From Mesorhizobium sp. CU3 (lineage in GTDB: Bacteria > Pseudomonadota > Alphaproteobacteria > Rhizobiales > Rhizobiaceae): a stretch of DNA of 34,534 nucleotides. A program made the translations under genes and the position numbers. The notes under the pieces are model-generated. The model was not told the origin of the DNA and did not search any database. It saw only the letters and a program-made list of their open reading frames with translations. Shown here piece after piece: positions 7,734-14,044 of the stretch; within the stretch, counting starts at the first letter, position 1; each line of letters starts with the position of its first letter. Where the stretch lies: the NCBI RefSeq assembly GCF_006442965.1, contig NZ_VFWX01000030.1, forward strand, positions 1-34,534, read 5' to 3'.

Positions 7734-9161
7734 ATGACCGATCTCGATCTCTGCTACATGCCGGCCAGCGAAGCGCTGCGGCGGTTCAAAGCAAAAACCC
7801 TTTCGCCCGTCGAACTGATGCAGGCAACCATCGACCGCGCGGTGGCGACTAAGGCGTCGATCAACTGCTTTACCTTCGAGCATTTCGACGAGGCGATGGC
7901 GCTGGCCATAAAGGCCGAGGCGAAATACGCCAAAGGTGCAAGGACCGGAGCGCTCGAGGGGCTGCCGATCGGCATCAAGGACGAGAGTTACATAAAGGGC
8001 AAACCGACCTCTCACGGTTCGCTGCTCTCCAGGGACGCCATCGGCGGCCATACGTCGACGACAAACGAGCGCATCATCAAAGCCGGCGGCATCGTGCACG
8101 CACGTACGGCAACGCCGGAATTCTGTTGTGCCGGCTATACCTGGTCGCGGCGATGGGGCGTCACCCGCAATCCGTGGAACCCCAATTTCACACCTGGCGG
8201 CTCGTCCGGCGGGGCGGCTGCAACATTGGCATCTGGGACATCTTCGATCGCAACCGGTTCGGATATTGGCGGATCGATCCGCATTCCGGCGTCGGCCTGC
8301 GGTCTCGTCGGCTACAAGCCGCCTTACGGCCGCAATCCCGACGAGCCGCCCTTCAACCTCGATTTCTACTGCCACACAGGCCCGCTTGCACGAAATGTCA
8401 GGGACGCCATCCTGCTGCAGAATGTCATGGCCGGACCGAGCACGCTCGACATCGCCACGCTGCGCCCGAAACTGCGCCTGCCGCTCGAGTACAAGCCGAT
8501 CAAGGGCTGGAAAATTGCCTTCTCGATGGACCTGGGCTCCTTTGAGGTTGACCCTGAAGTGCGCAGGAACACCCTTGCGGCCTGCGACGTTTTCCGGTCG
8601 CTGGGGGCATCGGTCGAGGAAGTCGATCTCGGCTGGGGTGAAGAGGTACTGAAGGCCGGCATGGCCTATCTGGAACATCTCTTCGGCGGCTCACTGTCGC
8701 AACTTCTCGATGAGCATGGCAGCGAGATGACGAGCTATGCCCGGAAATTCGCCGAGAGCGGGCGAACTTCAAAGGCCGCGGACTTTGTCGCAAGCCTCGA
8801 TGTGGCGGCCCGGATGTACCGGACGCTCGGTCCATTGCTGGAAAAGTACGACGTGCTCATCTGTCCAACCAACGCTATCCCGGCAGTGCCGGCCGATTTC
8901 GACCAGACCCGCGATACCGTCGAGATCAACGGCAAGACAGTGAACCCGTCGCTCGGTTGGGCAATGACCACGCCTTTCAACATGATGAGCCGTTGTCCGG
9001 TTCTCTCCCTGCCTTCGGGCCGGGCGGCAAACGGCGTGCCGACCGGTATCCAGATCGTCGGCCGCACCTACTGCGATGCTGACGTTTTCAGGGCGGCGTT
9101 GGCCTATGAAACGGCGCAAGGCCAATGGTACACGGATGCAAAGACACGTCCGCCGCGTTGA
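7734..9161 (+). CDS. Amidase-signature family hydrolase
   Basis: Hydrolyses an amide bond; substrate unknown. It is 475 residues with the full amidase-signature triad by position: Lys82 (PIGIKDES), cis-Ser157 in GGSSGG and nucleophile Ser181 in DIGGSIRIPAS. The Ser157-Ser181 spacing of 24 matches fatty acid amide hydrolase. No signal peptide, so it should act in the cytosol on something already imported. The ATG at 7734 follows GCGGGAGAG; the frame is open 23 codons further upstream without a ribosome site. It lies 92 bases after the binding protein and before a TetR gene. This suggests the imported compound carries an amide that this enzyme opens. GatA is an alternative only by homology; no gatB or gatC is nearby. 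Confidence 0.9.
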   Translation: MTDLDLCYMPASEALRRFKAKTLSPVELMQATIDRAVATKASINCFTFEHFDEAMALAIKAEAKYAKGARTGALEGLPIGIKDESYIKGKPTSHGSLLSRDAIGGHTSTTNERIIKAGGIVHARTATPEFCCAGYTWSRRWGVTRNPWNPNFTPGGSSGGAAATLASGTSSIATGSDIGGSIRIPASACGLVGYKPPYGRNPDEPPFNLDFYCHTGPLARNVRDAILLQNVMAGPSTLDIATLRPKLRLPLEYKPIKGWKIAFSMDLGSFEVDPEVRRNTLAACDVFRSLGASVEEVDLGWGEEVLKAGMAYLEHLFGGSLSQLLDEHGSEMTSYARKFAESGRTSKAADFVASLDVAARMYRTLGPLLEKYDVLICPTNAIPAVPADFDQTRDTVEINGKTVNPSLGWAMTTPFNMMSRCPVLSLPSGRAANGVPTGIQIVGRTYCDADVFRAALAYETAQGQWYTDAKTRPPR

Positions 9162-9194
9162 GCGTCGCATGGCGCTTGATCTCCTGGCCCGGTA

Positions 9195-9938
9195 ATGATG
9201 GCGCGGAGATTCGACGCGGGTTCGAGAGGGCCGAATGAAATGGCGCAGCGCAGGGCGAACGCCGAAGTGCAGAAACTGAAGGCAGCGACGGTCAAGGGCA
9301 TCTCCGCTAATGCCGCGCCGAAGGACCGCCGTCGAGAGCGCGGCGAGGCGAGTGTCCAGCGCATCATCGATGCCACCATCGACCTGATCGCCGAGGAAGG
9401 CCTGGCGAGCGTCACCATGCAGCGCATCGCCGAACAGGTTGGCTCATCCAACGCGCTGGTCGTTTTCCATTTCCGCAACAAGGAGAATCTGTTTCGGGCC
9501 GTCCTGCAGTACCTCAGCGACCGCTACGACGAATTATGGGCAAGCCTGGTGCGCGCGGCTGGATTGTCGCCGGTGGAGAGGATGATGGGCGCGGTGGAGT
9601 GCGCGCAACGTTTTGCCCAGCAGCATCCGAGCTGGGTTTCGGTTTTTGTCGTCTTCTCCAGCGATCGCAAAAGCATGCAGCTCTATACCGAAATCGGGCT
9701 GCCCGGCGATCTTACCTACACCGCCGAGGCGCGTGAGCTGCTCGTCGAGATTTCGATTAGCGGCGGCTATACCGGCGTCGACATACACACCCTGTCGGAG
9801 AGCCTGAACTACCTGGTTCATGGAGCCTGGTATTGGGATCACCTGAACCCTTCCGGCCGTGACACCAACGTGCTGCGCAAGACGACGCTGCTGCTGTTGC
9901 ATCAGGCGTTTCCGCGGCATTTCGAATTGGTGCCTTGA
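9195..9938 (+). CDS. TetR family transcriptional regulator
   Basis: 247 residues. After a basic N-terminal extension comes a TetR helix-turn-helix (about 56-100: RIIDATIDLIAEEG, then VTMQRIAEQVGSSNALVVFHFRNKENLF). A helical C-terminal ligand domain resembling BetI-type regulators follows. An in-frame ATG at 9240, preceded by GAGAGGG, would give a shorter and perhaps truer protein of 232 residues. It sits 33 bases after the amidase and is probably co-transcribed with it, so it is the likely regulator of the importer-amidase unit. The ligand is unknown. Confidence 0.88.
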   Translation: MMARRFDAGSRGPNEMAQRRANAEVQKLKAATVKGISANAAPKDRRRERGEASVQRIIDATIDLIAEEGLASVTMQRIAEQVGSSNALVVFHFRNKENLFRAVLQYLSDRYDELWASLVRAAGLSPVERMMGAVECAQRFAQQHPSWVSVFVVFSSDRKSMQLYTEIGLPGDLTYTAEARELLVEISISGGYTGVDIHTLSESLNYLVHGAWYWDHLNPSGRDTNVLRKTTLLLLHQAFPRHFELVP

Positions 9939-9956
9939 TCCGGGTCACCGCCGAAG

Positions 9957-10178
9957 ATGGCAGCCGGCCTGCCGTTTCTGCGCCAGGCGGACCGGCACCG
10001 TCGCATCATCTATGCGGCCACCGCGCTTTTTCGCGAGGCAGGCTATGAAGGCGCCAAGATGGAGGCGATCGCCGCGCAAGACGAGGTCTCGATCGGCACC
10101 ATCTATGATTACTGCCAGAACAAGGGCGACATCCTCGGCGTAGGGCGGCGATACGACGGCAGAACAGGATATTGGTGA
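9957..10178 (+). pseudogene. Truncated TetR regulator (DNA-binding domain only)
   Basis: The reading frame encodes a good TetR helix-turn-helix (residues 16-60: IIYAATALFREAGYEGAKM to IYDYCQNKGDIL), after which similarity ends abruptly at about base 10136. The last 13 codons (GVGRRYDGRTGYW) are unrelated. The ligand-binding domain of about 130 residues is absent. It starts 19 bases after the complete TetR gene, and its DNA-binding domain differs clearly from that neighbour, so it is not a simple duplicate. Most likely a remnant left by a deletion. A free DNA-binding domain that interferes with a relative is possible but unsupported. Confidence 0.65.
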
Positions 10179-10226
10179 CGGCGATCGGCATGGCATGACG
10201 AGGCGAGCCGCCATCCGGCGGCAGGG

Positions 10227-11453
10227 TCAGCGTGGCATCGACGGCAATGCGCCGGTCGCCGCGACAGGGTCCTGTCTCGCGTTGGGCCATGCGCGACGCA
10301 AGATCAGCGCCAAGAAGACGATCATCGCGATCTGTCCGACAGGAATGAAAGTCGCCATGGTCAGGTCACGGGCCAACAACGGTGTGGCCCAGATCACCGC
10401 AAGGGTCGTTTTCTCCCAGGGCGCAAAACCTTTTTCCAGCCTATGGGCGATAACGAAAGCCAAGGCCGGCCCGAGCAGCATCATGTCATAGTCCAGCGCA
10501 TAGGGTGTCGACAGAAGAGCGCCGGTCATCAAGGCGGCCGCCGCCAGCCGGCGGTCGACGCGGGCAAACCACATCCAGGCGATGATCGCGGCGCAACCAA
10601 AAGTAGAGATAGCCTGCACGCCATAGGCGAGCGGGATCGAGCCGCCCCACATGCGCACCGCTGAGAAAATGGTTTGAATCTTATACCAGCCAGTTGCGCC
10701 TTGTTCGGAAATGACGACGCGCGAGAAATGCATCATATCGAAGAAACCGCGCCAGGTTTCCCAACCGAAGGCCCACACCGTTGCCAGGGTCATCGCGACG
10801 ATCGTTGCGCCCGCGGCAACGATCGCGCGCCAGTGGCCACCGGCGAGAAGCGCGATGGGAATGAGCAGACCGAACTGCGGCTTATAGGCGAGCAAGCCAA
10901 ACAGGATACCGGCCACGACCGGCCGCCGCTCCAGCGCCAACAATGCCAGACCCATCAAGCCGGCACTCAGAAAGCCGTTGTGTCCATGGCCGACATTGAT
11001 GAAGACCGCGGGAAAAGCCGCCGCCACCAACAGGCAGTCCTGGATGGGCACAATGCGACGTACCGCCGTCAGGTAGAGCAGCAAGGTCGACGCCTGCCAC
11101 AACAGCAGCGATAAGGCATAGGGGAACAGGGCGAAGAACGCGGCGACGACCAGGAAGTAAGGCGGATAGCCCCAGTGAAAGAAGCCCGACGTTGGCGAGA
11201 AATACTCTTGCTGCCGGCGTAGATGCGCCGCGTTGTCGAAGGGCTTTTCCGGATGACCTTCAAGCACGAAGCGCCCTGCCGTCCAGACTTGCGAATAGTC
11301 AGTGCCCAAGGGACGATCAAAACGATCGACGCGCCCGTTCGAGGTCGCGAACAGGAAGCCCATCATCAGGACATAAAAGGTCAGCAAAGTGACAGCGATG
11401 ATGCGGACCCGTTCCCGGGTCAGCCAATCGCCCGTGCGCAGATGTTCGAGCAT
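10227..11453 (-). CDS. GT87-type (DUF2029) membrane glycosyltransferase
   Basis: A 408-residue polytopic membrane protein with about nine or ten hydrophobic segments. It has the features of the GT87/DUF2029 polyprenyl-phosphate mannosyltransferase-like family: an early extracytoplasmic loop with DYSQVWTAGRFVLEGHPEKPFD and FFHWGYPPYFLV, then GHGHNGFLSAGLMGLAL and LLAYKPQFGLLIPIALLAGG. In characterised relatives a polyprenyl-phosphate sugar is transferred at the outer face of the membrane; the acceptor here is unknown. The ATG at 11453 has GGA about five bases upstream. It stands alone on the minus strand and converges on the TetR remnant. Confidence 0.82.
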   Translation of the reverse strand: MLEHLRTGDWLTRERVRIIAVTLLTFYVLMMGFLFATSNGRVDRFDRPLGTDYSQVWTAGRFVLEGHPEKPFDNAAHLRRQQEYFSPTSGFFHWGYPPYFLVVAAFFALFPYALSLLLWQASTLLLYLTAVRRIVPIQDCLLVAAAFPAVFINVGHGHNGFLSAGLMGLALLALERRPVVAGILFGLLAYKPQFGLLIPIALLAGGHWRAIVAAGATIVAMTLATVWAFGWETWRGFFDMMHFSRVVISEQGATGWYKIQTIFSAVRMWGGSIPLAYGVQAISTFGCAAIIAWMWFARVDRRLAAAALMTGALLSTPYALDYDMMLLGPALAFVIAHRLEKGFAPWEKTTLAVIWATPLLARDLTMATFIPVGQIAMIVFLALILRRAWPNARQDPVAATGALPSMPR

Positions 11454-11592
11454 GATCCGGGTCCAGCATCGGCACGGCCGACAGCCAAAACTGCATCGTT
11501 TTGCCTAAGATTCTGTTGACGGGTAAAACGGTGAGGAGCCTAGCGTTGCGCCTTAGCGTCGAAGCGGCGCGCAGCATCGACTGGATCATTCG

Positions 11593-11612
11593 GCCTTGCC
11601 GGAACGCAAGGC
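11593..11612 (-). terminator. Hairpin downstream of tRNA-Thr
   Basis: GCCTTGC (11593-11599) and GCAAGGC (11606-11612) form a perfect 7-bp stem with a 6-base loop. It starts 18 bases beyond the tRNA 3' end on the minus strand. There is no strong T run, so it may be a weak terminator or processing signal. Confidence 0.4.
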
Positions 11613-11629
11613 TTCTCGGGGCGAAGGAA

Positions 11630-11705
11630 TGGTGCCCCCGGCAGGGATCGAACCCGCGACCTTCGGTTTACAAAACCGCTGCTCTACCAGCTGAGCTACA
11701 AGGGC
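11630..11705 (-). tRNA. tRNA-Thr (anticodon TGT)
   Basis: A 76-base cloverleaf on the minus strand with CCA encoded. Acceptor GCCCTTG pairs with CGGGGGC (two G-T pairs). The D arm is GCTCAGCTGGTAGAGC, the anticodon loop TTTGTAA gives TGT, and the T arm has GGTTCGATCC. It reads ACA codons. The 27-43 pair at the top of the anticodon stem is a G-A mismatch. Confidence 0.95.
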
Positions 11706-11863
11706 ATGGTGCTCCGGTAGCATATTTCCTACGCCAGTAAAGATAAAACTCCGTTTCGGGTTGCTGATGACCCCCCTCGGCCGCGCTCAGGTCATGGTGA
11801 TGAAAACCGACGGTTGGCTTCCTACATCTCGTGCAGGTGCAACTGCATCGAACGGGGTGCCGC

Positions 11864-12031
11864 ATGATCAGGTTCGTCATCATCCTGCCGCTTGTCGTCG
11901 TGGCCTGGCTTCTCCTGGTGAAGGCCATCGGCGATTTGAAGAAGGCCAACATCGATTGGACCGGCGTCGCCACCTTCATCGGCTTCATCGTGCTGGCGTT
12001 CTGGCTGCGGCATGTCACCGGGATGGGGTGA
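11864..12031 (+). CDS. Small two-span membrane protein, unknown
   Basis: A 55-residue protein starting MIRFVIILPLVVVAWLLLV, with a second hydrophobic segment VATFIGFIVLAFWL separated by a short charged loop (KAIGDLKKANIDW). GGGGTG lies just upstream of this ATG; an upstream in-frame ATG at 11831 has no better site. I do not recognise a family. High hydrophobicity, a sensible start and a defined stop favour a real gene. Confidence 0.5.
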   Translation: MIRFVIILPLVVVAWLLLVKAIGDLKKANIDWTGVATFIGFIVLAFWLRHVTGMG

Positions 12032-12032
12032 A

Positions 12033-12115
12033 GTGAGTGAGTAGGGAATAGTCAGTAGTGAATACGAGGCTCCGTCGGTGTTAGCCACTGACTACTCACT
12101 AACCACTACTCACTC
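12033..12115. repeat. Imperfect inverted repeat built of GTGAGTAG-like units
   Basis: Directly after the small membrane gene, the left arm (12033-12067) consists of GTGAGTGAGTAG, GTCAGTAGTGAATA and similar units. The right arm (12083-12115) reads as their complement (CACTGACTACTCACT, CCACTACTCACTC). The arms could fold into a long imperfect stem over a 15-base loop. It is low-complexity and unlike the surrounding GC-rich coding DNA. Confidence 0.6.
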
Positions 12116-12120
12116 AAACC

Positions 12121-12178
12121 CTTCGAACCTTTTGCAGCTCCGCCACGACTGATCTCCCGAGAGGCGAATGGTCGCCTC
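12121..12178 (+). promoter_or_regulatory. Leader element with hairpin, upstream of His-rich gene
   Basis: It begins with CTTCGAACCTTTT (12121-12133) and contains a perfect hairpin, GAGGCGA (12161-12167) and TCGCCTC (12172-12178) around ATGG. The AGGAG ribosome site follows about 10 bases later. The same 13-mer and a matching hairpin recur before the BA14K-like gene 420 bases downstream. Confidence 0.5.
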
Positions 12179-12201
12179 GATCAAGGATCCAGGAGATCAT
12201 C

Positions 12202-12420
12202 ATGTTGAAGCGTACACTGACGTCGGGCCTCATTGCCGTTTTCGTCGCCACCGGCGCGCTCGCCGCCACGGTCGAAACGTCCTCGGCTCATGGCAACCAT
12301 CATCACCACCACCACAAGCATCATCATCACCACGATCATCACGGCAAGCCGTGGTGGTGGTGGCACCACAATCACCATCACAAGCATCACCACCACGGCA
12401 AGGTGATCATCTTCCTCTGA
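12202..12420 (+). CDS. Histidine-rich small secreted protein
   Basis: 72 residues with an AGGAG ribosome site 7 bases before the ATG. The N-terminus MLKRTLTSGLIAVFVATGALA is a signal peptide with likely cleavage near ALAA or SSA. The mature part is almost only His, Lys, Gly, Trp and Asn: 22 histidines, in runs of up to six, plus a run of four tryptophans. The composition suggests binding of Ni, Zn, Cu or Co in the periplasm, but this is inference from composition alone. It shares leader sequence and signal-peptide style (MLKRTLTS against MFKRTIVS) with the next gene, so the pair probably arose by duplication. A strong terminator follows. Confidence 0.75.
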   Translation: MLKRTLTSGLIAVFVATGALAATVETSSAHGNHHHHHHKHHHHHDHHGKPWWWWHHNHHHKHHHHGKVIIFL

Positions 12421-12441
12421 CGAGAAGACCATTTGTCTTCG

Positions 12442-12467
12442 AAGGGCGGCCTGAGGGCCGCCCTTTT
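12442..12467 (+). terminator. Rho-independent terminator after the His-rich gene
   Basis: AAGGGCGGCC (12442-12451) pairs perfectly with GGCCGCCCTT (12456-12465) around TGAG and runs into TTTT. It separates the His-rich gene from the BA14K-like gene, so each has its own transcription unit. Confidence 0.85.
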
Positions 12468-12540
12468 CGTATTCAGGAACTGGTCCAATCGGCGACCGAA
12501 AGCGCGCGCCAAAGGCTCGACGAAAAAAATCCAAAAAAAT

Positions 12541-12598
12541 CTTCGAACCTTTTTCTTGGACGCCGCGACCCATGATCAAGAGGCGGATGGTTCGCCTC
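12541..12598 (+). promoter_or_regulatory. Second copy of the leader element, upstream of BA14K-like gene
   Basis: CTTCGAACCTTTT (12541-12553) is identical to the copy at 12121. The hairpin GAGGCG (12580-12585) and CGCCTC (12593-12598) with loop GATGGTT matches the first copy in place and loop core (ATGG). AAGGAG and the ATG follow. Conservation of the leader while the coding parts differ points to a function in expression. Confidence 0.5.
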
Positions 12599-12622
12599 CC
12601 CCGCGAAACCAAGGAGATTATT

Positions 12623-12934
12623 ATGTTCAAGCGCACCATCGTTTCCGCCCTCATCGCCAGCACCGTCGCCGCCGGCTCGCTCGTCGGGACAGTCCAGCCT
12701 TCGGCTGCCAATCCCTGGCATCACCATCACAATCGCGAGCTCGGCATCGGCATCGCCGCGGGCGTCGGCGGCTTCGTGCTCGGCAGCCTGCTCGCGCAGC
12801 AGCCACGTACGGTCTATGTCGAAGACGACTACGAATCGATCCACATCCGCCGCTGCTACGCTCGCTACGCGACCTACGATGCAGGCTCGGACACCTATAT
12901 GAGCTACGATGGCCCGCGCACCTGCAGGCTGTAA
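12623..12934 (+). CDS. BA14K-like secreted/membrane protein
   Basis: 103 residues from the ATG at 12623, preceded by AAGGAG. Signal peptide MFKRTIVSALIASTVAAGSLVG with likely cleavage near SAA-N. Then comes a short His patch (NPWHHHHN), a glycine-rich hydrophobic segment (GIGIAAGVGGFVLGSLLAQQ), and the C-terminal motif HIRRCYARYATYDAGSDTYM followed by SYDGPRTC. That last motif is the mark of the BA14K family, named for the Brucella abortus 14 kDa immunoreactive protein. Function in rhizobia is not established. Two cysteines in the C-terminal part could form a disulfide. An upstream in-frame ATG at 12572 lies inside the leader hairpin region and is unlikely. Confidence 0.8.
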   Translation: MFKRTIVSALIASTVAAGSLVGTVQPSAANPWHHHHNRELGIGIAAGVGGFVLGSLLAQQPRTVYVEDDYESIHIRRCYARYATYDAGSDTYMSYDGPRTCRL

Positions 12935-12960
12935 GCGAGAACGAGCCGACGACAGGAAAG

Positions 12961-12984
12961 AGGGGCTGCGCTCAGCCCCTTTTC
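12961..12984 (+). terminator. Rho-independent terminator after the BA14K-like gene
   Basis: AGGGGCTG and CAGCCCCT form an 8-bp stem with loop CGCT, followed by TTTTC. It ends the small secreted-protein region before a convergent lipoprotein gene. Confidence 0.85.
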
Positions 12985-13049
12985 TTGTTAAGCCTCACTG
13001 GCGGACGCGAGGGCAAAGCCCGATCCGAACTGGCGTCCTTGATGCGTCT

Positions 13050-13475
13050 TCAGGCCTTCTGGTCGGCGGCGGGCACTGCAAGGCCGGCATCGCGGCATGT
13101 GCCGGCAACCCGAGACCTGGCATTCGGCGAGCCGTCGTCGATCGCCACCAGCTCGAAGCTGTTTCCGGCATCCGGGTAGACCTTTGCCGAGAAAACCTTG
13201 TCGCCGCCGGCCTTGTCGTTGACGGAGCCGCACACAACGATCTCCTGGCGGCCGTCCAGGGTCCGCTCGCCGGCGAGCATGCTGCCGAATCTGGCGGCGA
13301 GGGGATTGTTCAAGTGCGGCCGCACACCAGCGGTGACAATTTCCTCCAATGCCAGCGAGATCGGCATAGGGTCGACGCGCTGGCTCGCCGCATCCGGCTG
13401 AGGTGCCCGAGGTGGTGGCGTCGCCGCGCAGCCGCAAAGCGTCGCGAGGAGCAAAAGCCGGACCGTTTTCCGCAT
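13050..13475 (-). CDS. Small lipoprotein, unknown function
   Basis: 141 residues. The N-terminus MRKTVRLLLLATLCGC has a positive start, a leucine core and a lipobox-like LCGC with Cys16 as lipidation site. A Pro/Ala-rich linker (AATPPPRAPQPDAAS) typical of envelope lipoproteins follows. The folded part (EEIVTAGVRPHLNNPLAARFGSM to CGSVNDKAGG and GTCRDAGL) carries two cysteines. I do not recognise a named family. AAAGGG precedes the ATG at 13475. The frame is open further upstream (to 13589), but that part runs through a repeat element and is unlikely to be translated. Confidence 0.7.
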   Translation of the reverse strand: MRKTVRLLLLATLCGCAATPPPRAPQPDAASQRVDPMPISLALEEIVTAGVRPHLNNPLAARFGSMLAGERTLDGRQEIVVCGSVNDKAGGDKVFSAKVYPDAGNSFELVAIDDGSPNARSRVAGTCRDAGLAVPAADQKA

Positions 13476-13498
13476 GCACGCCCTTTCATACGCCTGCT

Positions 13499-13572
13499 GG
13501 AGCAATTCCAGGAAAAGTGTGTAGCGGTTTTCCGCGCGGAATTGCGTCAAAACAAAGAGATAGAGCAGCGGC
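13499..13572. repeat. Interspersed rhizobial palindromic repeat
   Basis: A nested palindrome: GCAATTCC (13502-13509) with GGAATTGC (13538-13545), and inside it GGAAAA (13511-13516) with TTTTCC (13528-13533). The tail GTCAAAACAAAGAGATAGAG follows. I recognise this whole string, with small variations, as a dispersed intergenic repeat of Mesorhizobium and related rhizobia; this is from memory and unchecked. It lies immediately upstream of the lipoprotein gene. Confidence 0.7.
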
Positions 13573-13661
13573 AAGACGGTGCAGTCCATGGGACCGGCGG
13601 TGTACAGCGATTTTGCAAGCGTCTAATCTGGCCTCGACGGCCAATGCGAGGGGAGGGTGGC

Positions 13662-14018
13662 TTGGACGAGCAGGCTCCGAAGGAAGAACTGGTCGAGACG
13701 ACGTTTCGCAACGGCACCGTGACCACGGTCGGCATTCTGCTTGCATTCTCGCTGGGCTTCATTACCCATTGGGCCGCCAATCCGATCCCTTGGCAGGCCT
13801 ATCATCTGATCGCCGTGCTGCCGATCCTGGTCGGCATCGCGCTGCAGATGCGGGCGCTTGCCATGCTGCTCGACATCAAATCCCTGCAGCGCCGCATTTT
13901 CGAACGCGCCAACCGCATCTTCATCACCGGGCTTGTCTTCACGGCGTGTGGCGTGGGCGGCGCGATTCTGCTCGACTTCTTCGCCATAGCGACCAGGAGC
14001 GCCTTGCCGGGCGGCTGA
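13662..14018 (+). CDS. Small integral membrane protein, unknown
   Basis: 118 residues from a TTG at 13662 that has an excellent GGGGAGGG 6 bases upstream. An in-frame ATG at 13644 would add six residues but puts the ribosome site inside the gene. Three hydrophobic segments (TVGILLAFSLGFITHWA, LIAVLPILVGIALQMRALAMLL, IFITGLVFTACGVGGAILLDFFAIA) indicate three membrane spans, with an acidic cytoplasmic N-terminus. Family not recognised. The frame stays open far upstream through the antisense of the lipoprotein gene, which is not coding. Confidence 0.6.
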   Translation: MDEQAPKEELVETTFRNGTVTTVGILLAFSLGFITHWAANPIPWQAYHLIAVLPILVGIALQMRALAMLLDIKSLQRRIFERANRIFITGLVFTACGVGGAILLDFFAIATRSALPGG

Positions 14019-14044
14019 TCGTGAGAAATCGCAGGGCGATTTTC

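Noticed and set aside
7734..9161. Amidase as GatA of the tRNA amidotransferase
   Set aside because: No gatB or gatC is adjacent, and the context with an importer and TetR regulator favours a catabolic amidase.
10006..10290. Minus-strand frame beyond the GT87 stop (contains PIAVTNILFCRRIA)
   Set aside because: Considered as the remnant of a gene lost with the TetR deletion, but I could not match it to any family and it overlaps the TetR helix-turn-helix in antisense.
11447..11520. GAGCATGATCCGG and AAACTGCATCGTTTTGCC near the GT87 start, reminiscent of a rhizobial intergenic repeat
   Set aside because: The match from memory is partial and the first part lies in the likely coding start, so I do not call it a repeat.
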